This document shows positions 1-11,310 of a stretch of DNA of 64,000 nucleotides, piece after piece. The DNA is taken from the NCBI GenBank assembly GCA_963377175.1, contig CAUJNA010003314.1, forward strand, positions 67,001-131,000, in the 5' to 3' direction. Each line of letters opens with the position of its first letter. Position 1 is the first letter of the stretch. This DNA is from Effrenium voratum (lineage: Eukaryota > Sar > Dinophyceae > Suessiales > Symbiodiniaceae). The position numbers were made by a program, and so were the translations under genes. Below the pieces are notes generated by a model. The model was not told where the DNA came from and made no database searches. It was given only the letters and a program-made list of their open reading frames with translations.

Positions 1-760
1 ACTGACGAGGTGCTACTGGCGACCGGAGCACACCTCGATTTCAAGGCAAGCGCCGAGGGCTTGCTCGACCGGGCGGGCCTTGTGCGAGTGAGTATTCCCT
101 GGAAGGGGTCATGCTGAATGTCCCTGCGTCCCTGCTGCCCGACTGCGTGTGATGTTGCGATGGCTCCATTGGAGGTTTCCATCTTTGGGCGCCTCTGGAG
201 GGCGGATTTGAGGGGGGGGTCGTCAAGTTTCCCCCGATGCGCCTGTCAGCAAGGCAAGTGCCATGGCTCAGTATGCCCAGTTGGCAGTGGAAGGAGATGC
301 TTCCTGAAACCCTGGAGAGCGCTATTTTGAGGGTGGTGCCGGCGGTGTTGGCTGACAAAGACTTCGCCTTTGCCTTGTCGACCAATGTTGCTCTTGATCG
401 CTGGCTCGCAGCTTGCGCAGCGCAGGACTGGGGGGGCAGCAAGGGGTGAGGCTCACCCCAAGAAAGCCGGAGCCGGAGGTTGTGGAGGAGCAGGTGAGGA
501 AGTTGGGCCTGGTGCTCCAACATGCAGAGCGCGTGTTTCTTGCTACGTCAGCCTGCAGGTGCGGGTTGAAGAAAGCGACAGTGGCCAACGCTTCGCGTAC
601 CAAGACTTGGAGGTAGTTTGAAACGGATCTTCAACAAGGCCAAGATCGACATGGACCTGGTGTGATCCAGATTCTCCGCGGAGTTACCTTGTGGCACGAT
701 CTTCCATTTAGAGATTGCAGATCCCAACCGCGCAGGTGACTAACTGACCGGCAAGCTTCC
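1..760 (+). pseudogene. Decayed coding fragment, family not recognised
   Basis: An open frame runs in from the window edge and stops with TGA at 115-117. Further protein-like stretches follow in shifting frames: about 310-445 (segment FALSTNVALDRWLAACAAQD), 480-617 (VFLATSACRCGLKK), and 619-740 (SRFSAELPCGTIFHLEIADP), the last broken by an in-frame TGA near 662. The pieces keep a plausible order and lack the low-complexity look of random frames, so I read them as one eroded coding region or exons with missed introns. I cannot name a domain. No start codon or splice junction can be fixed, and the 5' part lies outside the window. Confidence 0.3.
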
Positions 761-3700
761 CGAAAGAACACCAGCAAGGCTTAAGGCTCCTGAAAGCGCT
801 TAAGTGCTTTGGCCTTGCTGACTGACTGGCTGCCTGTAAGCCTTTGAGTTGCATTGAAACCAACTTGTCAAGCCTTCTTATAAGGCTCCTTTGAAGCCCC
901 TTGCAGTTCGTGGCTTTGAGTTATGCTGAGCTTCCAAGGCTTTGCCATGGTGAGGCGCTTGCGCCTGAAGACGCCCGACATGACTGTCCAGCACCCAGCA
1001 GACCGTCCACCTCTCGTCAGTTCAACAGTTGCTTGTTCAGGCAGTCAATCAGTCAATCAAACGCTGCCTGGCTTTGTTTGGGGGGTCTTGGCCATGCGAC
1101 AGCCTGCAGCTTGGCTCTACTTTGCTTCTGATGCTTTTCAGGATGCCGAGGTGACCCAACAGGCGGGCCACTGTTGGTGCATTGAGGGGAAGGAGAGGAA
1201 GATGAGGGGTGGCTTCAGCTTCAAGGCCAACCAGGAGCAGGCCCGTGGTGATCTGGGCAGCGCCGCGCAAGACGCAGGAGGATGTTGACGCAGGCCAAAG
1301 ACGTGGCCCGCAAAAGCCATCAAGCCCAAGATACAGCGATCCATGGCAGCGTGATGTTGGCCTTCATGCGGAATAGCAGGCAGCTACGCGGGGCGTTTCA
1401 GATTGGCGGCTCAGCGCACCTATGCGCGGCGGTGATGCAGACGGGCAGAGCTTGCGGTGGCAGGGTCGATAAGGCTTGTGGAGGCTCGTAGCTGGCGGAC
1501 TAGCTGGGCCTTGCGCGCATGGGTATACTCGCGCCTACAGCCTGTCCATCTTGCGGGGTCCACAGGCAGTTGGTCTCCCCAGCCAGGCTTCGGCGCAGCA
1601 GGTGTTAGAGGAGGAGCCGCGTCCGTTTTAAGGGATCCCACAAACAGCGCATCTGCGCAGGGGCGGTTTCGGATGCGCCCTGAAATGGCCTGTTGTGTTC
1701 AGGCGGGTCGGGGCAGCGGGCCTTTTCGCAGCTCAATGCTTTGTTGGGAGCGCAGGAAAAGCGGTAGGCGTGAGCAAACTTCTCTCAGGTCATGCCGGGT
1801 GCTGTTCTGGGCCAAGCTGCAGGCGAAGCTGAGCGGCTCTCGTCTGGCCAGTTATGGCCTTGCCAATGTCCCATGTTTGGCAGGGCGGGGGCCGGAGGTC
1901 TCCGTGCCACCCGTGCGCGGCAGGATGATGAAGACATCCTACGGCAGAGATCCCGAAGAGTTTCGACACGTTGGAGGCGATTTTCCGTGCGCAGCCTTGC
2001 CAAGTTTCCTCTGATGCAGCGCTGGAGGAACCCGGCGCTGGCGCAGGCCCGCGAAGAATTGGAAGCGGAGGTTCCGGCTGCGTTGCGCCAGGCGTGGACA
2101 CCTGGAGTTGCACAGCTGGAGGTGTCAACAGTCTTGCTTGCTTTGTGAAGCAAGGCCAAGAACCTTTGGTGCAGGTCGAGGCAAGAGGGCCTGGTGCAAG
2201 TATTTCACAAGTCCAGCTGGGATGCGGCTGGCGAGTGGGTCTGCAAATGTGAGAAACCATGCAGCACCTACTTCAGCCTTGAGGAGCACACACACTTGAG
2301 AAACGAAGTTGACTGATCAGTAAAGGCAAATGATATGAAAAACGAGTGCGCCGTGATTGCATTGTGAGGTGACTCAAGCTAGGAATGTTGAGGACATACC
2401 GTTCCTAACAGGGAGGTGCCCTCTTGTTTGTCCTTTTTCTGCCTTGGGTGTGTTCTTGTCGCATTTTGCTGAGGACCCAACGCGAGGAAGGAGACGATCC
2501 GAAAAGCTATTCTGCGCGGCAAAGTGCGGCTGACGCTCCGATCCAAGCGGAAGGGATGGATTCGGCTTCACTTGTGTGGCGGTATATAACAAGTCCCGTG
2601 AGCCCCTCCAACTCAACTCAAAGGGTGCCACGGGACCCTGTGCGTGGAATTCACGGCTTCACTCTATTGGGTCAGGACAGGCGTCCTCAGATCTCGGTTT
2701 AAGGCACGTCCCGGCCCTGTCCCCTCAAGAGTCGTCGTGTAGCTGAACCAAACGAATGACACCCATCTTTGGCGCAACTCATCGAGTTTATCGGACGAGG
2801 TGACACCCTTGAGGGAGCAAATGCGCAGAGGATGACCAACAGAAAAAGAGTTTCTGGAAGTAGGAGTTGACTGGCTGGCAGGGAAGCGCCGCTTAGAAGT
2901 CTCGAGGTGATCAAGTTTCAGGGTTTCAAGATTTCGGACTCGTCATGGGTTTGGCGCTTCACGCGGCCCCCAATCTTGCTAAGAGGGAAACCGACACAAA
3001 CATGACTGCATCAAGTGAAGCACACACACGCCTTGGTGCCTTTTGTTTCACTGTCCTTGGGGAAAGGGAAACACCTGCCTTGGAACTGCTCATGGCCCTT
3101 GGAGACCGCCATTGTTGTTTCTTCTGTCAATCTTTGTTGTGGTCCCCAACAAGGACCAAGGATGCGAGTAGGGAAACCTCTCTTTTGACCCAGGAGAGTG
3201 AGTTTTTTACCCTGGTCCCCAACTTGCTTTGCAAGTTCACTTGGAGTGGCCTCACAGACATATACAGACACCCGCACACAGACTCGGACACAAACCCGCA
3301 AGCTGAGATTTTTTCTCTTAAAGTGTTGCGCGTCTACTGACTGGGACGGAAAAGTACATTGAGGCTGCGCGACACTTGGCCCCGGTGCCTTAACCCGCCT
3401 GTTGCAAAGGGAAGCAACTCGAGCATTTGTCCCAGCGCCAAGGTCATAAGCCAGAGGGTTTCTTGGTACCCTTTTACTTGATCTCCAAGTTCCTTGTTGC
3501 GAGGTACTCGCAAGGAGGCCCGATGTAATGATGTAATCTATGAATTGTTGATATTGCTTGGGTGTAGACGGCGCTTTCTACAGAAGTCAATTAAAGTAGC
3601 TTGCGGCTTCAACTGAGAAGGGTTGCCCTTCCCAAGTCACGCATGAACATATCCTGGTTTTGTTCTGGGCATCATATTCTTGAACCTGCCCTCTCACCAG

Positions 3701-5220
3701 CAATCATGAGAGGGTAGCCGGGGCCGTTTGTTGAAGGAAGACTCGGGAGTGGCTTCTTCTGGAACATGGCAACTCCAATCGGTTGCTCTTTTTTCCCCGT
3801 TGGAAGGACAGGAACCAGCCACGCAGCATTCAACCCGTTGGCGCAGTGCAGCTCTCACTCTGCTCGCTGAGGAATGGCAGGCGTGGAGAGCGAAGGAGTG
3901 AGCGGTGAGTAGGCAACCATACCTCTTCAGGATGATATTTATTTTGCCTGGCTTTTCTGGGAATGAAGCAGACTGATCGTCATTGTGCCGTTCTCGCTAT
4001 AGCTACAACCAAGCTGCCGACCCGAACGTCCTCGTGACGCCATTGCCAGCTTGTCAAGCACATGGCCCTGTGGTTGACCCGACCACCTTCAACAAGGATC
4101 CAAACAAGGTCTTTAGTTCTGATAGTCGGCGCTTGGTCGCACCTCAAGTCTACAAGTTGAAGTGGCCCAAACAGCAAAGCTAAAACGCTGGCAAGTCTAG
4201 ACTGCAATGCGGCATGCGGCATTTGCCTTGCCACGTTCAATGCAGAATTAGGTTTACTTGTGCTGGACAGCCAGCTTTTGCACCGATCCCGTTGAGGCGC
4301 TGGATGGATGTCAACCAGACTGCCATCAACCTGATGTTGATGCTGGGAGCAGATCCACCTAGTTCTGCTTTCCTTTTAGGCACTCTCAAAAGGCGAGCGG
4401 CAAGTGACCTTCTCAACAGTGTCGGGCAACGAATTGAAGAAACGCCCTGGATCAACGGCATCTCGTCTTTCAGACAAATGCTCGAACGCGTGCAAAGCTT
4501 TCCTGAAACCCACGCCCGTTTGCATAGTGACCCCATTCTTTTGAGACCCGATGGAAAATCACACTGACATCTGTAAACCAACATGAGATTCGTCACCTGA
4601 AGTTCGTCGAAGGTCATGTTGCTTCCCCTGCGTGTTAATTTTGGATTGAACTCTAATGCTGCAAGGCCTTTGGGCCTGTGGCAGGCCCAAGTTGAAGCAG
4701 GGGTCAAAGGTTCGAGTTGAAGGAACACCTGGCGTTGCATTGCTTCTCAACCGTTGCTCTTCCCCCTTGCGCGGACAGGTGATGGAAGGATTGCTGTAGG
4801 ATAGTTGCACGTGCTACACCCCTTCCACAAGGGGTGCGCACAAGATGTCTAATCTGGTTGGTAGAGACAAAAGCCGTTTCAGACCAGCGCGATGGGGAAC
4901 TGGTGCTTTCTCGACGCCACGGGGTCCATGTGCGCAGGGTTTAAACCTCCTGACCCTCTTGGGCACGGAATTCAGAAAGCAGAGTTTACCCTTCACTACC
5001 TTCCATTTTCACCCCTCTGTTTCACTCTCGGTTCATCTTGGAAAACAACCATTACTGTTACAGAAGCCTCGGGTCCAAGTTTTTTTATGAGGACCACACC
5101 TCTCCAAAAACCATGAACTACGGGAATGCCAAGCGACCCTTGGAGAACATGGGGGAATGGTCAGCTAAGGGGTAACAACAACACCTACAGCAAAGGGTCC
5201 ATTTCCAACATCACAAAAGG
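761..5220. other. No supported gene; weak open frames only
   Basis: About 4.4 kb without a gene I can defend. Overlapping frames of 60-185 codons lie on both strands around 1.4-2.3 kb, but none shows a recognisable motif and no frame dominates. There is no long tandem repeat. This may be intron or intergenic DNA. Confidence 0.4.
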
Positions 5221-5270
5221 GTTCTTTTGGTTTGCCTTTTTCTACACCCAAAGCAAAATCCGCCATTCAG

Positions 5271-5378
5271 GAAATTGCTGAAGTTTGAGGAGGAGGAGAG
5301 GCTCATGGCCAGCGAGGCCTTAGAGCATCCATGGCTGAAGACCAGCAAGGACAAGCACGCCCCTGGATCCAAGTCTGG
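5271..5378 (+). CDS. Exon: protein kinase C-terminal lobe (CaMK/CDPK type)
   Basis: The frame reads RKLLKFEEEERLMASEALEH followed by PWLK. This matches kinase subdomains X-XI of the CaMK/CDPK group, where an R in an (E/D)xR segment precedes an (A/S)xEALxHPW motif that closes the catalytic domain. A pyrimidine-rich stretch ending in CATTCAG sits directly upstream, so the exon probably starts at 5271 after an AG|G acceptor. The 3' end is uncertain; a possible donor GTCTGG lies near 5379. No other kinase subdomain (HRD, DFG, APE) was found nearby. EF-hand exons lie downstream on the same strand at 28.3, 28.9 and 42.8 kb in the order expected for a calcium-dependent kinase, but linkage is inferred. 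It could instead be an isolated duplicated exon. Confidence 0.55.
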
Positions 5379-5411
5379 CGCAAACCATCGAGCGGGTGAA
5401 ACCAGCCAATG

Positions 5412-6199
5412 AGATCAGGGCTAAAACCACGAACAGGAATTGCTCATGTTTTGGGGCGAATGAAGACCCTTTCAGATTCCTTGCTAACTTTGGATACCAT
5501 GAAGGACCCCTCCCAGCAAGGAAGCCCTAATGAACCATCCACTTTGAGATGGTCTTTGTTAGGGGGCTGGTAGCTTTTCCCCAATGAACTTGCAATTCAT
5601 GAGAAGCGGAAATTAGGTTGTGTTGGCTGGATTTCCATCATGTCCCAATTGCCTCTTGTTTACGCTAAGTTTTCCTTAGAGCGAAAGAGGGAGCGACGTG
5701 CGAGGTCGCTCGGCTGCATAGCCTTTTGCTGAGCTAAGTCCCGCCTGCTTGGGCAGAAAATGCAGCGATGAACACTTGATTCCTGTTGCACGGGGTGCAA
5801 ATGACATAGGTGAAGGGAGGAAAGAAAGACACAGCTGTTTCAGCTAGGCAGCGCGTGGCGTACAAGGAGCAATGCCCTCACCGCCACAGCTTGGTCTTCA
5901 AGGTTGCGGCAGTTCTCGCGGTTGGTCGATGCGGAGGTGGCACATGTTATCGCATGTCGTTGGCATGGCCTTGACACAGGTTGCGTGCAACGTTTCCCGC
6001 TATGTCTCCTGCTCCTGGACTCGCTGTTACTCCTCATCAGCATCTTCACCTTCATGCTGATGCTCGTGATCAGCATGGTAATCATGACTTACCGAACGGG
6101 CCGTATGGCCCCCGAATCCGTTAAGTTGGGCCGTGCTGAGTGCGCCTGGGCCGTGCCTTCCAGGAGACAGTCTGGAAGCATTAATTAGGCCTCGATAGG
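5412..6199. other. No supported gene
   Basis: Nothing recognisable. Short open frames on both strands near 5.84-6.19 kb lack motifs. Confidence 0.4.
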
Positions 6200-6958
6200 T
6201 TAATTATGCTTTCCCACGGGCGCGTTGCTGTCATAGTTCTGCGGGCCACCTTGGTCCGGCAGTGTTGTTGGGGGATGTAAACTCTTCCCGCTTCCCGACC
6301 CCCGACTGACGGCGCAGTGCGAGGAAGCCGGTCTGCGGAGTTTTCTGCCAGAGCCCTTGGTGAGGCCATCTGCGAATTGGCGCCCAGAACAAATCCATGT
6401 CCAGATGATGGGCTTGAACTTGTGGGTGTGCAGCCACATGAGCAGCCGTGCAAAAAACATACCACGTGCGAGCCCCAGTTGACAAGCGGTTGCAGGACCA
6501 TGATAGTGGACCAAAACCGCGTGGAGTTGGGCGCTGCGTAACTCAACGCCTGAGGACTTGCCAGAGAGGTTCCTTGCCAGGTGCGGGGTTTGAGCGTTTG
6601 CTTGATCTGCTCCTTGTTCTTGGCGCGACCAGTCGCCAGCGCGCAACATGTCACCGACATGTAGGCAAATCCCACGAGGTGAGCAACCAGCGGCATCCTC
6701 GCTTTTGCCCGTGGACTGCTGCAGCTTGGAAGAGAAGAGGGTCAGAGTCTGAGCTTGCCTCGATTTGCTAGGTTTTGTGTTCATGCGATCTTCTTGGCTT
6801 ACCGGGCCGGTCGCAACGAAACCCATTTTTGAGCGGCGAACGCCTGTCCGAGCTGTTCCGTTGACGGGAGCTTGCACGTTGTAAGTGACGTGGGTGATCG
6901 TGCCGTTGAGCAGCTCACTGACCATCGCCCGTGCGACGTCCAGAACATTCGCAGGCAC
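6200..6958 (-). pseudogene. Copia-type RNase H fragment (decayed)
   Basis: A 252-codon minus-strand frame contains a stretch resembling the C-terminal RNase H region of dinoflagellate copia-like polyproteins: RGMFFARLLMWL at about 6466-6431, KPIIWT just after it, and KGSGRKLR at about 6358-6335, where intact relatives have a glycine/arginine-rich R.G.GK.RH segment. The acidic residues expected in the SSAE and TD motifs are not clearly kept, so the enzyme would be dead. No LTR was recognised on either side. The first ~80 codons may not be genuine coding sequence. Confidence 0.35.
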
Positions 6959-7657
6959 AATTCTTCTACGGCCTGCAACGTGCCCAACGCTCCATCATCC
7001 AGCTCAAGCCCTGGCGCGCGTCGCGAAGCGAAGCTCATCGATGATGTGGAACCAGGAGGACGCTCGTCATCCAGCTTGCGCTTGGCGACGCCTGACCGAC
7101 CCCAACGCCCATCTGCCACTAAGCTTCACCACCTCAGCAAGCTCGCGCACTACCATTAGAACCCCATGCGTCACCACCAGACCAGCGCCACAAACACCTG
7201 AAAACTCAACGAGACAACCTCCTCTGACCCCAATAGCGATCAAATTGATGACGAGGTTCTGCAAGGGCCAAATCAAGAGCCGGCGCCTCCTCCGCCTCGC
7301 GTTCCGGACGCTACTTCCAACCTGAAGCCTGCAACTCCGGAGAGCTGGCTGGACCAGCAGCATCGCGCAATCGACGCTCATGGTCCTTACGACAGACCAC
7401 CCGCCCACCAACACGATCTCTCCCACGTTGCCTTCGACTTCTCCGATGTCAATGTGGAGACGGGTGGACCTTTGAGAGGGACATCCAGTAGACTCGAGTC
7501 GGACGTCGTCGCCTTCTCGCATCGCAACCCGCGCAAAGCTGCGGCCGATTTTGACGAGGTTGCCGCTGGCTTGGCCATCACGCCAGTAGAAATAGATTTG
7601 GCCCGGGGCGCGACGGGATGTTGGCGTCTAGCGTCTGCACAGAGCTGGCCTTGTTGA
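6872..7657 (+). pseudogene. Plus-strand coding remnant, Pro/Ser/Asp-rich, two in-frame stops
   Basis: One frame is open from 6872 to 7657 except for stops at 7157-7159 and 7199-7201. Its second half (7202-7654, 151 codons) reads like real protein: an acidic, proline-rich stretch with APPPPRVPDA, then SHVAFDFSDV and HRNPRKAAADFDEV. The composition fits the linker between integrase and reverse transcriptase in dinoflagellate copia-like polyproteins, but I see no catalytic motif, so this is a weak suggestion. It overlaps the start of the oppositely oriented RNase H-like fragment, so the two pieces cannot belong to one collinear element as they stand. Confidence 0.3.
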
Positions 7658-8626
7658 TGCTGCGGCCGCCGACAAGCCTACTTAGGCCGTCGGACTTTGC
7701 GGAGGACGTTGTGCGCCAGTTCGCAGGCGGGAACATGCTCAAAGCATCTGCTCGCTAGAGGGCTTGTGTCCAAGACAACGTAGCCTTTGTGAAGTGCTAC
7801 GCAGGCTTCTCTTGGCTTCTCACAGCTCCCGAAGAGGAGCAGCGCCAGCGCAGCCCACCCGGGTTTCTGCTTTCTTCCAAAGATGACTTTGAGGTTCACA
7901 TGTTGGTTCCTTGAGCATACGTGCTCGCATGAATGCTTGCATGCTGGTTTTAAGGACGGCGACAACTTTTTCACAGCGTGCTTTCATGGCTGGTGAACTT
8001 TCATCAGTTTAGTTGTAGCTGTTTTTCCTTCTTTGCTTGTGCGTGAAGGGTTGGTGAGCCGCCTCAAAGCCCAACTAAGTATTCTCAACCTTGAATAGGT
8101 GCGGATGTTTGCCCTTTTGTTTCTTCACCCCGAGTTTTGGGTGGACGATGTAGCAGGCTGTGACCGCGACGTAAACGTGAACTCTTTGGGTGGGCTTGGC
8201 CGCTGATGTCTGAGGAAGTCACAAATCTTTCCAAGGAGGAGGTGGTAGAAGGCCACACGACTGGCGCGACCGCAGCTAACGCTCGTGAAGCGTGAGACAG
8301 ATTGCCATTGAGAAGTTGAGACGCGAGTCGCTAAAACGTTTTGAGGGCATTCCTGCTACGTCAATGTGTCTTTGAGTGAACATGCTTAGAGCGCCGGAGT
8401 GGCTCCGATTCGATTCGGCTGAGCTGATGATAGCTGCAGTTGGGCTGTTGAAAAAGCGATCTGCGGGACCGCTTCTCAAGGTGAAGAAGGGGTTGGAACA
8501 TTTTCGCCCAGCTGTAACCGGCCAACTTTCCATGTCGAACTGACCAGCCTGAGATATGGACACATGCTCGTGTTCGCCTACTTGCGTGCTTTTCTTGCTG
8601 GCTTGGTTGCGTGTGTTCTTCCTGCT
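7658..8626. other. No supported gene
   Basis: The plus frame just after 7657 (about 7660-7910) still contains protein-like scraps such as SDFAEDVVRQF, suggesting the decayed coding region once continued. Nothing further is recognisable up to the tandem repeat. Confidence 0.3.
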
Positions 8627-8990
8627 TGGTTGGTTGGTTGGGTTGGTTGGTTGGTTGGTCGGTTGGTTGGTTGGTTGGTTGGTTGGTTCACGAGTTGGTT
8701 GGTTGGTTGGTTGGTTGGTTGGTTGGTTGGTTGGTTGGTTTGGTTGGTTGGTTGGTTGGTTGGTTGGTTGGTTCCTTGGTTGCTTGGTTGCTTGGTTGCT
8801 TGGTTGCTTGGATGGTTCGTTGGTTTGTTTGTTGGTTGGTTGGTTGGTTGATCTAGATGATTGGTTGGTTGGTTGGGTTGGTTGGGTTGGTTGGTTGGTT
8901 GGTCGGTTGGTTGGTTGGTTGGTTGGTTGGTTGGTCGCTCGCTCGCTCGCTTGCTTGCTTGCTTGCTTTCTTGGTTGGTGGGGTTCTTGG
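8627..8990. repeat. TTGG tetranucleotide array with CTTG/CTCG variants
   Basis: Nearly uninterrupted TTGG repeats, with short CTTGG and GCTCGCTCGC variants at the right end (8770-8815 and 8936-8970). Because the unit is 4 bp, every plus frame is open and reads as Gly-Trp-Leu-Val repeats, and the complement as Gln-Pro-Thr-Asn repeats. These frames are by-products of the repeat, not genes. Confidence 0.95.
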
Positions 8991-9060
8991 TTGGTCTTGG
9001 TTGGCTGGTTGGGCGCTGCTTGCATGTGTGCGTGAGTGCGCGCGTGCGCACGTGCGTGGT

Positions 9061-9306
9061 TGCTTTGTCTCCGCCTTTGTCCATCGTGCCCAACTGTCCG
9101 CCTTTCTGCCTACCTCCCTGCCTGTCTGTCTGTCTCCTTTTCCTTCTCTCTTTTTTGTCCGTCTTTCTCTCTTTCTTTATGTTTTTCTTTCTCTTTTTCT
9201 TTTTCTTTTTCTTTTTTCTTTTTCTTTTCTTTTTTTCTTCTTCTTTTTCTTGTTCTTTTTCTTATTCTGTTTCGTTTTCTTTTCTTTTTATTGTTACTTT
9301 GATTCT

Positions 9307-9341
<35 letters not shown>

Positions 9342-9446
9342 CTCTCTCTCTCTCGCTGTCTTGCTCTTTCTTTCTCTTTCTGTCTTTCTTTCTTACTTTC
9401 TTTCTTTGTTTTGTCTTTTTTCTTTCTTTCTTTTTTCTCCCTCTCT
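9061..9446. repeat. Pyrimidine tract (CTTT/TTTC/CT), left flank of copia element
   Basis: Almost all C and T on the plus strand, with (CTTT)n at 9308-9340 and (TC)n at 9340-9355. It stops at 9446, where the LTR begins. A matching pyrimidine tract resumes at 18874, immediately after the other end of the element. The two are most simply one original tract split by the insertion. Confidence 0.9.
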
Positions 9447-9624
9447 CGTTGAAATCGGAGTTACAATTACTACCAAGTACAAGTGCAATGCTGTTGTCGT
9501 TAGCATAAACAAATGCAGTCTGCTGCAGCCTTCCTTTTCTACTGCTGTAGGGCAGAGGCTCAAGGCCTGCGGTAGTACACATACATGCAACACAAATGCA
9601 AGTGGTGAAGCATGTAGTTTGACA
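9447..9624 (-). repeat. 3' LTR of the minus-strand copia element
   Basis: Positions 9447-9534 match 16843-16929 with few differences, and 9598-9624 match 18846-18873. On the minus strand it starts TGTCAAACTACATG and ends CCGATTTCAACG. Just inside it, 9625-9634 reads as a short G-rich stretch (GAGGGGCCG) on the minus strand that could serve as the polypurine tract. Confidence 0.8.
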
Positions 9625-9835
9625 CGGCCCCTCAGTTAAAAGATATTTCTGTAGTATCTTTCAACTGGAGTGGAAAACAAAGGATTGCAAGTATCGTTGT
9701 TCATCCATGCTACTGTAGTGAAAAGAAAAAGGTGTAGTCCTCAGTAGCTCACGCTGTTCAGGTTTCAGTCCAGAATGTAGTGGGACTGAACGGAGTTGGT
9801 GAGGAAGCACCTGTAGTTGTAGTCAAGCCCGTAGC

Positions 9836-10087
9836 TCAGGCATGTAGTCCCCAATGTCGAAGCCGGTAGTTGTGTACTAGCTCCAGTCGGTCGTTTAAAG
9901 AGGCGAAGTAGTTGGTCATGAAGTAGTTGGTAAAGTCCGGCGCACCACGTAGTCGATTATCATCGATCTCTGGTGGTGCTATCTGTAGTTTGTAGTTGCG
10001 GAGGTAGTTGTGAAGTTGCAGTCGCTGGTGTGGCGTGAGGTCTGTCATTGTGAGTAGTGTGAACCATAGTAGTGGATGCTTTTGCAA
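9836..10087 (-). CDS. Possible frameshifted continuation of the extra ORF
   Basis: An 83-codon minus-strand frame overlaps the last 43 bases of the 321-codon ORF upstream in another frame. It has the same composition, rich in Leu, Asn, Tyr, Thr and His with many NY pairs, so it may be the real C-terminus of that protein after a single frameshift. No motif is recognised. It ends about 210 bases before the 3' LTR. Confidence 0.35.
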   Translation of the reverse strand: MQKHPLLWFTLLTMTDLTPHQRLQLHNYLRNYKLQIAPPEIDDNRLRGAPDFTNYFMTNYFASLNDRLELVHNYRLRHWGLHA

Positions 10088-11010
10088 AAGATTGTAGTGA
10101 TTTCTTTGTGTTGAAAGTCATGTAGTTGTTCGTGGTTATTGAGGTAGTGAAGTAGGTCAGGTAGAAGCAAGGGCAGGTGGTAATTCCACATGTAGTTGTA
10201 GATCTCAGTGAACCTGCCCATGTCATAGTCCACCTTGTAGATGAGTTGTGAATGTTGTGAGATTGGAAGGTAGTGCGTTGTCTGGATGGAGATCATGTAG
10301 GAGATGTAGTCGCGAGTGAAGTGGACGAATTGTCCTGAGGTAAGGTACCTCAAAAGTAGTTTTCGCTCAACACGTAGTCTGACAACAATGTAGCTGTCAC
10401 TGTGGCTTGTTGTGGTGTGCAGTGATGTCGTGTGGCAGTAGTGCACATTGCATGCCTCTGCTAGTGTGATGCTGAATAGTGCAGAGTCATAGCGCGGGAT
10501 GCACCGTAGTGGTCGTGTGAAGTCAAGTTGTCCAACTGGTGTCGGTTGTTGTAGTGAAAGTAGTCGGTACTCTTCAAGCGTGAATGCAGTGAAGAGTTGA
10601 ACATAGTGAGTGTTGTTGTGGAGAAGTGGTGTTTGAGTTGTCTGGTACTCCGTGATGTGTAGTTTTTCCGTGATGGCTGATGGGTGGTAGTAAGGCGTGG
10701 TGTTGGGCGTAGTGTGATCGAAGTGGTAGTTGTTCTCGTTGTAGCGAGGTGGTGGCAGTGACCCGTGGTCACTCGAGTCTGCAGTATCCACTGCAAGTGG
10801 AGTAGGTGCCCGGCCAGGTGTAGTTCCCCATCGTAGCATCGGCGGTCGACGGTCCTGCAGCCATTGCTGTAGTGGACACAAGGGTAGTGAATCGGGGCAA
10901 AAGGATGAGCCTGAGTAGTGGCTATTAGGCAAGCGGCGCGCGCAGGCATGTAGTAAAACAAACAACTGTGGTGTTGACTGAAGCCGCCAATCATGCCGCC
11001 AAAAGTGCAA
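10045..11010 (-). CDS. Extra ORF downstream of pol in the copia element (unknown, 321 aa)
   Basis: An uninterrupted 321-codon frame lies between the RNase H end and the 3' LTR, where standard copia elements have nothing. The predicted protein is rich in His, Tyr, Thr and Leu. I see no signal peptide, no convincing membrane helix, no zinc finger and no catalytic motif, so an envelope-like role is not supported. The composition follows the ACTAC-rich coding strand that marks the whole element, which shows that the segment belongs to the element. The first Met at 11010 is simply the first available. It could be a real accessory protein, a captured segment, or a chance frame kept open because GTAGT-rich DNA yields few stops on its complement. 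Confidence 0.4.
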   Translation of the reverse strand: MHFWRHDWRLQSTPQLFVLLHACARRLPNSHYSGSSFCPDSLPLCPLQQWLQDRRPPMLRWGTTPGRAPTPLAVDTADSSDHGSLPPPRYNENNYHFDHTTPNTTPYYHPSAITEKLHITEYQTTQTPLLHNNTHYVQLFTAFTLEEYRLLSLQQPTPVGQLDFTRPLRCIPRYDSALFSITLAEACNVHYCHTTSLHTTTSHSDSYIVVRLRVERKLLLRYLTSGQFVHFTRDYISYMISIQTTHYLPISQHSQLIYKVDYDMGRFTEIYNYMWNYHLPLLLPDLLHYLNNHEQLHDFQHKEITTIFCKSIHYYGSHYSQ

Positions 11011-11060
11011 GTGACATTACATGTAGTTACTGTTACTTACATACCCAAAGTGTCATGTAT

Positions 11061-11104
11061 GTTGCTGTTGCTGCTGCTGTTGTTGTTGTGGTTATGGTTG
11101 TGGC

Positions 11105-11140
<36 letters not shown>

Positions 11141-11190
11141 GGTTGTTGTTGTTGTTGTTGTTGTTGTTGTGGTTGTTGTTGTTGTTGTGG

Positions 11191-11225
<35 letters not shown>

Positions 11226-11239
11226 GCTGCTGCTGCTGC

Positions 11240-11309
<70 letters not shown>

Positions 11310-11310
11310 C
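11061..11310. repeat. TTG/CAA triplet repeat encoding polyglutamine
   Basis: About 250 bases of TTG repeats with occasional TGG and a block of five CTG. On the minus strand this reads CAA/CAG, giving glutamine with scattered proline, in frame with the RNase H sequence above it. Triplet phase leaves all frames open, so poly-Val and poly-Leu frames on the plus strand are artefacts. Confidence 0.95.

Noticed and set aside
8556..9035. Long frames with Gly-Trp-Leu-Val or Gln-Pro-Thr-Asn repeats
   Set aside because: They follow entirely from the TTGG tandem repeat, which leaves all frames open on both strands.
8857..9639. 260-codon plus frame rich in Phe, Leu and Ser that looks like a membrane protein
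   Set aside because: It is the translation of the pyrimidine tract and runs into the LTR.
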